Positions 1 through 5,642 of a DNA stretch of 7,016 nt are shown one piece after another. The stretch is taken from assembly GCA_013203545.1 (NCBI GenBank), contig JABMQA010001177.1, positions 1 to 7,016 of the forward strand. The letters run 5' to 3'. Position 1 is the first letter of the stretch. Each line of letters starts with the position of its first letter. The notes under the pieces were generated by a model. It was not told the DNA's origin. It saw nothing but the letters and a program-made list of their open reading frames with translations, and did no database searches. This DNA is from Bacteroidota bacterium (GTDB taxonomy: Bacteria; Bacteroidota; Bacteroidia; Bacteroidales; 4484-276). The translations under genes were made by a program, and so were the position numbers.

Positions 1-1
1 G

Positions 2-859
2 GTTGAGACAGATGCGTTTTTCGGTGGCCCTGGTACTGTGAATATCGTTAAGGAGGTGGCTGGTACATCCGTGTATTGGCCTGAATACAGCATCAATTCA
101 CTTACCCATCTGGAGCCCGGTAAATCCTACTGGATATCGGTGTCAGAAAATACATCTTTATTCTACCCTGACTGTGGTGAGTTAACATGGATGCCTCAAC
201 CCACACAGAAACCTGCAAATATCACACCCTGGAATGACGTGAACTACACAGCAGTTTCTCATCTTATTGTTATTTCTGAAGATGTTATGACCGGATCAGG
301 TATTCAGACAAATGATATAATTGGCGTATTTGCCTCAGAGGGACTTTGTGTGGGACTGGCCGAAATGGCTTCAATGAATAATAGTTATTCACTCGTAGCC
401 TTTATGAATGATGAAACTACGCATATAAAGGATGGCTATGATGAGAATGGACTGATCAGTATGAAACTGTACCGGCCTGAAACCGGCAAAGAATGTACAC
501 TGAGTGTTGAATTCGATCAGCAGATGCCCTATCAGGCAAACTTCTCAGCGCATGGCCTTTCTAAAATTCAAAATATTGAAATGGGTGTATTTGGTCTCGA
601 AGAAATAAAAACCTTTGCGTGTTCCATTTACCCAAATCCATCAAAAGGTGAGTTGTGGTTGTACACTGATATTCCAGAATCTGACCTGAAGGTTGAAATT
701 TCTGATACAAAGGGTAGGATTGTTCCTCAAAATCATTTTAGTATAAGGATTGATAATGGTGCATATTTCTTGAATATCAGCAACCTTCTCCCGGGAATTT
801 ATTTTTTCAGCATATCCGATGGAGACCGAATCCAGGTACAAAAGGTTGTTATTTTTTAA
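2..859 (+). CDS. Secreted/surface protein, C-terminal part, with type IX secretion sorting domain (5' partial)
   Basis: The frame is open from the left edge to a TAA at 857-859, giving 285 residues of a longer protein. The GTG at 38 is only an internal valine codon, so the true start lies outside the window. The last 79 residues or so (from about window residue 207) form a Por secretion C-terminal sorting domain: the opening YPNPSKGEL, the strand with ISDTKGRIV, then LLPGIYFFSI and the closing QKVVIF. In the Bacteroidota such domains direct a protein with a signal peptide through the type IX machinery to the surface or medium. Before it, around residues 100-160, is a stretch with IIGVFASEGLCVG, SYSLVAFMND and GLISMKLYRPETG. 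It resembles the beta-rich modules often found next to these sorting domains. The first 35 residues contain a PGKSYWISV segment of the same style. No catalytic residues can be seen, so the function is unknown. The gene looks unrelated to the Rnf operon downstream. Confidence 0.85.
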   Translation, partial: VETDAFFGGPGTVNIVKEVAGTSVYWPEYSINSLTHLEPGKSYWISVSENTSLFYPDCGELTWMPQPTQKPANITPWNDVNYTAVSHLIVISEDVMTGSGIQTNDIIGVFASEGLCVGLAEMASMNNSYSLVAFMNDETTHIKDGYDENGLISMKLYRPETGKECTLSVEFDQQMPYQANFSAHGLSKIQNIEMGVFGLEEIKTFACSIYPNPSKGELWLYTDIPESDLKVEISDTKGRIVPQNHFSIRIDNGAYFLNISNLLPGIYFFSISDGDRIQVQKVVIF

Positions 860-921
860 AGCGTGAATTCACAAGGGCATCAATCAGATTGACTCATCAA
901 TAGTATAAAAAACCTTTTTAA

Positions 922-993
922 CCTCACCATAACCATCTCTTGGAGGATAGTGAATTTTCCTTTTCCTCCAAGGGAAGGGGTAAGGGGATGAGG
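922..993. repeat. Degenerate long palindrome resembling a dispersed intergenic repeat
   Basis: The core is an inverted repeat. TCTCTTGGAGGA (936-947) pairs with TCCTCCAAGGGA (964-975) over 12 positions, 11 Watson-Crick plus one G-U, across a 16-base loop. An outer arm CCTCA (922-926) pairs with TGAGG (989-993), and the right arm AGGGGTAAGGGGATGAGG can partly pair with the left arm CCTCACCATAACC. The wording (CCTCACC..AACC..CTC then GAGG..AAGGGG..GGGGATGAGG) resembles palindromic elements scattered between genes in many Bacteroidota and other genomes. That family link is from memory and not tested. As RNA it would fold stably. It may act as a transcript end or stabiliser for the upstream gene, but no T-run follows it. 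Confidence 0.55.
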
Positions 994-1074
994 CGAAATG
1001 TAGTTTTTTTCCCTAATTTCAAATTTTAGTACTACCAAACTCATACTATTCTATTTCAAAGCCTTACAAAGTTA

Positions 1075-1095
1075 AATTTAGAGGACTTCTAAATT
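1075..1095. repeat. Perfect 8-base inverted repeat
   Basis: AATTTAGA at 1075-1082 and TCTAAATT at 1088-1095 are exact reverse complements, separated by five bases (GGACT). With one G-C pair per arm it is a weak hairpin, so an operator-like dyad or chance in AT-rich DNA are both possible. It lies about 140 bases before the promoter-like element upstream of rnfB. Confidence 0.35.
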
Positions 1096-1173
1096 ATTCT
1101 ATAACTGATTAATCTTTAACGCTTTGAAAATCGCTTATCGAATCAATACGCTCAGCTATCACGCAAAGTATTG

Positions 1174-1189
1174 TAAAACAGGTGTTTTA
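1174..1189. repeat. Dyad TAAAAC-N4-GTTTTA upstream of the rnf promoter candidate
   Basis: TAAAAC (1174-1179) and GTTTTA (1184-1189) are exact reverse complements with a four-base centre AGGT. The 6-4-6 spacing would suit a dimeric regulator, and the site ends about 48 bases before the -7-like element at 1238. I cannot match it to a known regulator, and chance is a real alternative in this AT-rich stretch. Confidence 0.3.
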
Positions 1190-1237
1190 ATTCATTTTAA
1201 ATAAGCCATGAATAATGGGAATTTTAACATTTGTTTA

Positions 1238-1245
1238 TAATTTTG
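1238..1245 (+). promoter_or_regulatory. Candidate Bacteroidota -7 promoter element for rnfB
   Basis: TAATTTTG fits exactly the TAnnTTTG consensus of the primary Bacteroidota sigma factor. No TTTG-like -33 element is seen at the expected distance upstream, which lowers confidence. Starting just downstream would give a leader of roughly 110 bases before the rnfB GTG. Confidence 0.4.
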
Positions 1246-1350
1246 CCCGTCCTGAATAGCAGGGAATCAGCCAATCTCCTTTTTTACGGGGAAGCAGGTT
1301 GAAACCAAAAATCAGATTATTAAATTGAACACATATTCTTTAATATAAAA

Positions 1351-1355
1351 AGGAG
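1351..1355 (+). promoter_or_regulatory. Ribosome binding site of rnfB (supports GTG start)
   Basis: AGGAG at 1351-1355 lies seven bases before GTG at 1363. The nearby ATG at 1367 is in another frame and meets a stop almost at once (ATG-ATG-TAA), so it cannot be the start. GTG is the only in-frame start candidate placed correctly for this site. Confidence 0.7.
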
Positions 1356-1362
1356 CTAAAAC

Positions 1363-2253
1363 GTGAATGATGTAATTCTATATGCCGTTATCTCTTTGAG
1401 TGCCATTGGTGTTGCAGCAGCTGTTATTCTCTACTTTGTTGCACAAAAATTCAAGGTAATCGAAGATCCTAAAATTGATGAGGTTGAAGAAGCTCTACCC
1501 AGTGCCAATTGTGGTGGGTGTGGCTACGCCGGATGCCGTGCTTTTGCTGAGAATATTGTTAAGGCAGGAAGCCTTGAAGGATTTAATTGTCCTGTCGGTG
1601 GTAATTCTGTTATGGCTGTCGTAGCTAAAGTTATGGGTCTTGAGGCAGAAGAAAAGGAACCGATGATCGCTGTATTGCGCTGCAATGGATCCCGTCAAAA
1701 TGCATCCATGAAGGTTAAGTACGATGGACCGGAAACCTGTGCCTTTGCACATAACCTGTACGCGGGCGAAAGTGGTTGCCCGTATGGGTGCCTTGGTTTG
1801 GCCGACTGTGTGGTGGTATGCGATTTTGATGCACTTTATATGGATAAAGTTACAGGTTTACCTGTTGTGGTTGCCGACAAGTGTGTAGCCTGCGGTGCCT
1901 GTGTGAAAGCCTGCCCAAGAAATATATTCGAATTAAGAAACAAGGGAAAGAAGGACCGCAGAATATTTGTTTCCTGTATTAATGAGGAAAAAGGTGCACC
2001 GGCAAAGAAAAATTGCAATGTGGCCTGTATCGGATGCGGTAAATGTGTTAAGGTATGTGCTTTTGATGCCATTACACTCGTGAATAACCTGGCATATATC
2101 GATTACGAAAAATGCAAGTTATGCCGCAAATGTGCCCCGGAATGTCCAACCAATGCCATTCATGAATTGAATTTTCCCCCAAGAAAACCAAAACCTGAAA
2201 AGAAAGTGGAAACGCCGGAAAAACCGGTTCCAATAGAAACTGTTAAAGCATAG
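1363..2253 (+). CDS. rnfB: Rnf electron transport complex subunit RnfB (polyferredoxin)
   Basis: RnfB is the iron-sulfur subunit on the cytoplasmic face of the Rnf complex that exchanges electrons with ferredoxin. The 296-residue product starts at GTG with one membrane anchor (about residues 4-28). Next is the four-cysteine Fe-S domain: C50, C53, C58 and C76 within NCGGCGYAGC and FNCPVGG. Four more cysteine sets follow: C139/C143/C149/C153 (CPYGCLGLADC), C174/C177/C180/C184, C222/C225/C228/C232 and C251/C254/C257/C261. That suggests at least five [4Fe-4S] clusters, the long RnfB type seen in anaerobes rather than the shorter proteobacterial one. C107, C126, C205 and C218 are left over and could hold a further cluster. 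The C-terminus (from about 272) is a Pro/Lys/Glu-rich tail of unknown role. It is the first gene of the operon, but 352 bases of repeat-rich DNA separate it from rnfC. Confidence 0.96.
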   Translation: MNDVILYAVISLSAIGVAAAVILYFVAQKFKVIEDPKIDEVEEALPSANCGGCGYAGCRAFAENIVKAGSLEGFNCPVGGNSVMAVVAKVMGLEAEEKEPMIAVLRCNGSRQNASMKVKYDGPETCAFAHNLYAGESGCPYGCLGLADCVVVCDFDALYMDKVTGLPVVVADKCVACGACVKACPRNIFELRNKGKKDRRIFVSCINEEKGAPAKKNCNVACIGCGKCVKVCAFDAITLVNNLAYIDYEKCKLCRKCAPECPTNAIHELNFPPRKPKPEKKVETPEKPVPIETVKA

Positions 2254-2295
2254 GATTTAAAAGAATAAATTAGTATAGACGATTAATTATAGAAG

Positions 2296-2335
2296 TAAGA
2301 AGTAGGAAGTAAGAATAAGAAGTAGGAAGTAAGAA
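2296..2335. repeat. Perfect 20-base tandem duplication inside the heptamer array
   Basis: TAAGAAGTAGGAAGTAAGAA occurs at 2296-2315 and again, without any mismatch, at 2316-2335. The repeat length is two heptamers plus one six-base unit, so it looks like a later duplication laid over the 7-base pattern. Exact identity suggests it is recent or kept uniform. Confidence 0.9.
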
Positions 2336-2410
2336 GTTGGAATTTAGAATTTAGAATTAGGAAGTAGATTATTGGGTATGTACAGACTGTGGACTGAAGA
2401 CTGCGAACTG

Positions 2411-2458
2411 ACGAATTTAGAATGACGAATTTAGAATGACGAATTTAGAATGACGAAT
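2411..2458. repeat. Three perfect 14-base tandem copies plus a partial fourth
   Basis: ACGAATTTAGAATG is repeated exactly at 2411-2424, 2425-2438 and 2439-2452, followed by ACGAAT at 2453-2458. Each 14-mer equals two heptamers of the array (GAATTTA and GAATGAC), so the higher-order unit is a heptamer pair. Confidence 0.92.
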
Positions 2459-2489
2459 AACGTAGGAAGAATGGAGAATGATGGATATA

Positions 2490-2524
2490 AACTGAGGACT
2501 GAGGACTGACGACTGACGACTAAA
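2490..2524. repeat. ACTGAGG/ACTGACG heptamer run
   Basis: ACTGAGG is repeated twice (2491-2504), then ACTGACG twice (2505-2518), then a partial ACT. The same GACTGNN unit type occurs at 2385-2412, so this unit family flanks the GAATTTA/GAATGAC block on both sides. Confidence 0.88.
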
Positions 2525-2539
2525 ACATTGCTAAATAAT

Positions 2540-2545
2540 TATAAT
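2540..2545 (+). promoter_or_regulatory. Weak candidate internal promoter box before rnfC
   Basis: TATAAT at 2540-2545 runs into TTTG at 2545-2548, a near miss to the Bacteroidota TAnnTTTG element (one base off in spacing). No clear -33 element is seen. It sits just after the heptamer array and 60 bases before rnfC, so it could drive rnfC-A separately, but the AT-rich context makes chance likely. Confidence 0.2.
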
Positions 2546-2591
2546 TTGAAAGAAAATAGTCTAATAACATTAACGATAGAGATTTCAATAT

Positions 2592-2597
2592 AGGAGG
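2592..2597 (+). promoter_or_regulatory. Strong ribosome binding site of rnfC (supports TTG start)
   Basis: AGGAGG at 2592-2597 is a full Shine-Dalgarno core, eight bases before TTG at 2606. It is one of the two best ribosome sites in the window, the other being at the rnfG-rnfE junction. No in-frame ATG or GTG lies at a suitable distance, so TTG is taken as the start. Confidence 0.75.
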
Positions 2598-2605
2598 AAA
2601 AAATA

Positions 2606-3937
2606 TTGAAAACATTTAAACTTGGAGGTGTTCATCCACCTGAAAACAAATTCTCATCCAGCGAAGCTATCCAAACCCTTCCGATCCCTAAAAAGGTGTT
2701 TGTTTCGGTTTCGCAGCATTTGGGTGCGCCTGCCACAGTACTTGTAAAAAGAGGCGATGAGGTAAAGACCGGACAGCTTATTGCAAAAAGTTCAGGCTTC
2801 ATCTCGGCAAATATTCACTCGCCGGTTACCGGAAAGGTATCTAAACTGGATAATGTGATGGATCAATCCGGATACAAACGTCCGGCCATCATTATCGATA
2901 CTACCGAAGATGTTTGGGAGGACGGTATCGATACCACACCTGATATCAACCGTGAAATTACCCTTACCAAAGATGAAATCATCAAGCGTATAAATGAAAT
3001 GGGGGTAGTGGGACTTGGAGGCGCTACATTTCCGACCCACGTAAAAATGATGGTACCGGATGGAAAAAAAGCCGAGTATCTGATTATAAATGGGGTTGAA
3101 TGTGAGCCGTACCTTACTTCCGACCACAGGCTGATGCTTGAAAAAGGTGAAGAAATGCTTATCGGAACAACCATTCTGATGAAAGCGCTGGGTGTTGCAA
3201 AAGCCATTGTAGGTATCGAAAGTAATAAACCGGATGCCATTCAACACCTTACTCAACTGGCAACCAAATTTAACGGAATAACGGTGCAGGCACTCAAGGT
3301 GAAGTACCCGCAGGGAGGTGAAAAGCAATTAATCAAGGCGTTGACAGGCCGTGAGGTACCATCGGCGAAATTACCGATCGAAACCGGATGCGTTGTTGAT
3401 AATGTGGGTACTGCATTCGCTGTGTACGAAGCTGTTCAAAAGAATAAACCTTTGATTGAAAGGGTGGTTACCGTCACGGGTAAAGCTGCTAAAAAGCCAT
3501 CCAATTTCAGGGTCAGGGTAGGAACACCCATCAGTGAGTTGATTGAACATGCTGGCGGAGTTCCTGAGAATTTAGGAAAGATTATCGGTGGGGGTCCCAT
3601 GATGGGTAAGGCATTGATGTCAGCTGAAGCACCCATTGTAAAAGGATCATCCGGTATATTACTCATGCCGTTGGAGGAATCGGATCGTGCGGCTATGAAA
3701 TCATGTATCCGTTGTGCCAGGTGCGTTTCGGCATGCCCCATGGGTTTGGAGCCATACCTCATTGCACAGGAAGTTAGTCACAAAATGTGGGATAGGACCG
3801 AAGCCGATAAGGTGATGGATTGCATCGAATGTGGCTCCTGTCAATATACCTGTCCATCAGGCAGACCATTGCTTGATTATATCAGGTTGGGTAAATTTAA
3901 AGTTGGACAAATCATCAGAAGCAGAGGAAAAAATTAA
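2606..3937 (+). CDS. rnfC: Rnf electron transport complex subunit RnfC (NADH/FMN and Fe-S subunit)
   Basis: RnfC is the peripheral cytoplasmic subunit where NAD+ and NADH react, using FMN and two [4Fe-4S] clusters. The 443-residue length is normal for the family. From TTG the protein opens with KTFKLGGVHPPENK, the usual RnfC N-terminus, which supports this start. A lipoyl-like barrel segment covers about residues 30-80 (LVKRGDEVKTGQLIA, IHSPVTGKV). The flavin and nucleotide-binding fold follows, with GVVGLGGATFPTHVK (133-147) and NGVECEPYLTSDHRLM (162-177). The C-terminus carries two ferredoxin-type sets: C367/C370/C373/C377 and C406/C409/C412/C416, each ending in CP. No key residue is missing. 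Its stop is three bases before the rnfD ATG, so the two genes are tightly coupled, in contrast to the long spacer on its other side. Confidence 0.97.
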   Translation: MKTFKLGGVHPPENKFSSSEAIQTLPIPKKVFVSVSQHLGAPATVLVKRGDEVKTGQLIAKSSGFISANIHSPVTGKVSKLDNVMDQSGYKRPAIIIDTTEDVWEDGIDTTPDINREITLTKDEIIKRINEMGVVGLGGATFPTHVKMMVPDGKKAEYLIINGVECEPYLTSDHRLMLEKGEEMLIGTTILMKALGVAKAIVGIESNKPDAIQHLTQLATKFNGITVQALKVKYPQGGEKQLIKALTGREVPSAKLPIETGCVVDNVGTAFAVYEAVQKNKPLIERVVTVTGKAAKKPSNFRVRVGTPISELIEHAGGVPENLGKIIGGGPMMGKALMSAEAPIVKGSSGILLMPLEESDRAAMKSCIRCARCVSACPMGLEPYLIAQEVSHKMWDRTEADKVMDCIECGSCQYTCPSGRPLLDYIRLGKFKVGQIIRSRGKN

Positions 3938-3940
3938 GAT

Positions 3941-4999
3941 ATGGACAATTTACTCACAATATCGGGTTCTCCGCATGTTCATGCCAATGAATCCATAAAA
4001 AAGATCATGTACAGTGTGATATACGCCATGATCCCCGCCATGCTGGTTTCGTTTTATTTTTTCGGCCTTGATGCGGTTCGTGTCCTGGCAATTTCGGTGG
4101 TGGCCTGCGTGTTGGTTGAATTTCTCATCCAAAAATACCTGATCAAAGGTGACCTGACAATAAATGACGGTTCTGCAATTATAACCGGTGTTTTGCTGGC
4201 ATTTAATGTGCCCAGCAGCCTGTCAACGTGGATCATAATTGTAGGTGCAATTGTTTCGATTGGTATTGCGAAAATGGCCTTTGGAGGAGTTGGTAAAAAC
4301 CCCTTCAATCCTGCGTTGGTTGGCCGTGTGTTCCTGTTGATCTCGTTCCCGGTTCAGATGACAACCTGGCCCATTGCCAAACCCTTATTTGGCAATAGTA
4401 CGCTGGATGCCGTAACCGGCGCAACATTTCTTGGAAATCTAAAAGATCAGGTTAACAACCTGGAAGCCGGCAAGGTAACCGTTGGGCAACTGATCGAAAA
4501 GGGATTGCCGCAATACAACGAACTTGGGGATATTGTAGGTTACCAGGTTACCAATTACCAGGATCTGCTCCTGGGTCAGATGGGTGGTTCGTTAGGCGAG
4601 ATTTCGGTAATTGCATTGATTTTAGGCGCCATTTTTATGCTGGCTAAGAAGACCATCACATGGCAGATTCCGGTTGCATACCTGGGTTCAGCATTTGTTT
4701 TCGCCGGTATTTTCTGGCTTATCAACCCCGATGTTTACATCAACCCGTTGTACCATATGATTGCCGGTGGTTTGATACTGGGCGTGTTTTATATGGCTAC
4801 GGATATGGTCAGTTCACCGATGTCAGTTAAGGGCCAGATCGTGTTTGGTATTGGTTGCGGTGTGATTACCATGGTCATACGTTTCTGGGGTGGTTATCCT
4901 GAAGGCGTATCATTTGCTATTTTAATCATGAATGCCTTTGCACCGGTAATAAATCGCGGTTTTAAGCCGGCGAGGTTTGGAAAGTTGAAAATGGTATAG
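3941..4999 (+). CDS. rnfD: Rnf electron transport complex subunit RnfD (membrane FMN subunit)
   Basis: RnfD is a multi-pass inner-membrane protein homologous to NqrB. It is part of the ion-translocating core and carries FMN bound to a threonine. The product has 352 residues, with hydrophobic segments through most of its length (for example about 22-42, 46-64, 96-114, 216-235, 245-262, 268-286, 296-314 and 320-336). Family hallmarks are the N-terminal SPHVHANES (10-18), NDGSAIITGVLLA (75-87), GGVGKNPFNPALVGR (115-129) and the flavinylation motif DAVTGAT (156-162). T162 is the expected FMN attachment site. Attachment needs the flavin transferase ApbE, which is not encoded in this window. The ATG follows the rnfC stop by three bases, with AGAGGA at 3923-3928 as a somewhat distant ribosome site. 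A 49-base gap without notable structure separates it from rnfG. Confidence 0.97.
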   Translation: MDNLLTISGSPHVHANESIKKIMYSVIYAMIPAMLVSFYFFGLDAVRVLAISVVACVLVEFLIQKYLIKGDLTINDGSAIITGVLLAFNVPSSLSTWIIIVGAIVSIGIAKMAFGGVGKNPFNPALVGRVFLLISFPVQMTTWPIAKPLFGNSTLDAVTGATFLGNLKDQVNNLEAGKVTVGQLIEKGLPQYNELGDIVGYQVTNYQDLLLGQMGGSLGEISVIALILGAIFMLAKKTITWQIPVAYLGSAFVFAGIFWLINPDVYINPLYHMIAGGLILGVFYMATDMVSSPMSVKGQIVFGIGCGVITMVIRFWGGYPEGVSFAILIMNAFAPVINRGFKPARFGKLKMV

Positions 5000-5048
5000 A
5001 AATAAAAAGAAGTAAGTATTTACGGATTCAAAATAATAACCAATTCAG

Positions 5049-5642
5049 ATGGCAAAAACAGAATCAACGTTTTTAAATATGTTTTTAACCCTGCTTATAG
5101 TTACTGCCGTTTCTTCGCTGGCGGCAAGTGCTGTATATAATCTTACCAAAGGCCCCATAGCCGAGGTGCAGCGGCTGAAACTACAGAAAGCCATATCGCA
5201 GGTGATGCCGGGTTTTACCGAACTTAAGAAAGTTCAAATGATGCCTGCCACAGGTTCGGATTCCTTAACTTTTTTCGAAGGTTTGAAGGATGGCCAGGAA
5301 ATCGGTGTGGCTGTTAAAACGTACACAAACCTGGGGTACAGTGGCCTTATCAAATTAATGGTTGGTTTTAAACCCGATGGAACAATTACCAATATCGAGG
5401 TGTTGGAGCAGAAAGAAACGCCCGGTTTGGGTACCAAAATGGCTACTCCGAAATTCAAGGATCAGTTTATGGGAAAAAACCCTGCCACTTTTAAAGTTGA
5501 AGTGAAAAAGGATGGCGGGCAGGTGGATGCCATTACAGCCGCCACTATTTCATCTCGTGCATTTTGTGATGCGGTGATGCGGGCCTACACAACATTTGAG
5601 CAATTGGAAAAAAAACAAAATAACCAGGAGGAGGGTGAATAA
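5049..5642 (+). CDS. rnfG: Rnf electron transport complex subunit RnfG (FMN-carrying subunit)
   Basis: RnfG, the NqrC homologue, has one N-terminal membrane helix (about residues 8-30) and a soluble FMN-binding domain on the outer side of the membrane. It carries a covalent FMN in the electron path. The 197-residue product shows the FMN-binding domain signatures NLGYSGLIKLMVGF (94-107), KETPGLGTK (122-130) and the attachment motif VDAITAATISS (159-169), with T166 as the expected flavinylated residue. The motif reads TAAT where many homologues have SGAT or TGAT. The C-terminus is a short charged tail (KKQNNQEEGE). There is no clear Shine-Dalgarno before the ATG at 5049, which is common in Bacteroidota. 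Its stop codon overlaps the rnfE start by one base (TAATG), pointing to translational coupling. Confidence 0.96.
   Translation: MAKTESTFLNMFLTLLIVTAVSSLAASAVYNLTKGPIAEVQRLKLQKAISQVMPGFTELKKVQMMPATGSDSLTFFEGLKDGQEIGVAVKTYTNLGYSGLIKLMVGFKPDGTITNIEVLEQKETPGLGTKMATPKFKDQFMGKNPATFKVEVKKDGGQVDAITAATISSRAFCDAVMRAYTTFEQLEKKQNNQEEGE
5626..5631 (+). promoter_or_regulatory. Ribosome binding site of rnfE inside the end of rnfG
   Basis: AGGAGG at 5626-5631, continued by AGG, lies within the last codons of rnfG, ten bases before the rnfE ATG at 5642. With the one-base stop/start overlap it supports this start and coupled translation of rnfG and rnfE. Confidence 0.65.

Larger units (their letters stand above)
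860..1362. other. Intergenic region upstream of the rnf operon (503 bases, no gene seen)
   Basis: No convincing coding sequence is visible on either strand. The left end has two small dyads: a perfect 10-base palindrome GTGAATTCAC at 863-872 and TCAATC-A-GATTGA at 880-892. No strong intrinsic terminator follows the upstream gene. From 922 to 993 there is a long imperfect palindrome, listed separately. The rest is AT-rich and contains two further dyads (1075-1095 and 1174-1189), a promoter-like element at 1238-1245 and about 110 bases of probable 5' leader for rnfB. The leader has only short possible stems, such as CCTG/CAGG at 1251-1263, and matches no riboswitch I recognise. Confidence 0.7.
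2292..2524. repeat. Long heptanucleotide (7-base period) repeat array with a changing unit
   Basis: The stretch divides into 7-base units beginning mostly with GA. Block 1 (2292-2367) has 11 units, all starting GAA, such as GAAGTAA, GAAGTAG and GAATTTA; one is only six bases (2313-2318). After a 17-base interruption (2368-2384), block 2 (2385-2524) is exactly 20 units in unbroken register, 16 of them starting GA: first GACTGNN, then alternating GAATTTA and GAATGAC, then degenerate units, then GACTGAG and GACTGAC. The + strand is purine-rich, so its RNA should fold little. Similar heptamer arrays are known as STRR sequences in filamentous cyanobacteria. Any link to those is only by analogy. 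Likely origin is slippage expansion of several unit types; function is unknown. Confidence 0.9.
2254..2605. other. Unusually long intra-operon spacer between rnfB and rnfC
   Basis: This 352-base gap is filled mainly by the 7-base-period repeat at 2292-2524. Its left flank (2254-2291) is AT-rich and plain. The right flank (2525-2605) is also AT-rich. It carries a TATAAT-like box and the strong rnfC ribosome binding site. No gene is visible: the repeat's second block carries stop codons in every + frame because period 7 rotates the reading phase, and its GAATTTA units give TAA on the other strand. All other junctions in the operon are 49 bases or less, so rnfC-A may have its own promoter or be partly uncoupled from rnfB. 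Confidence 0.75.

Noticed and set aside
38..40. GTG at 38 as the start of the first gene
   Set aside because: The frame is open to the left edge with similar protein character and no ribosome site, so the codon is internal.
1246..1362. Cobalamin-type riboswitch before rnfB, suggested by GGGAA and GCAGG words
   Set aside because: The conserved core and B12 box are absent and the stems are very short.
2292..2524. CRISPR array
   Set aside because: Repeats are contiguous 7- or 14-base units without unique spacers of regular length, and no cas gene is nearby.
2254..2605. Remnant of a broken gene between rnfB and rnfC
   Set aside because: Period-7 units put stop codons into every + frame of block 2 and TAA into the other strand, and no family motif is readable.
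2792..3328. Long antisense reading frame within rnfC, and similar ones within the other rnf genes
   Set aside because: They lie wholly opposite well-supported conserved genes, show no family motifs, and reflect codon bias of the sense strand.
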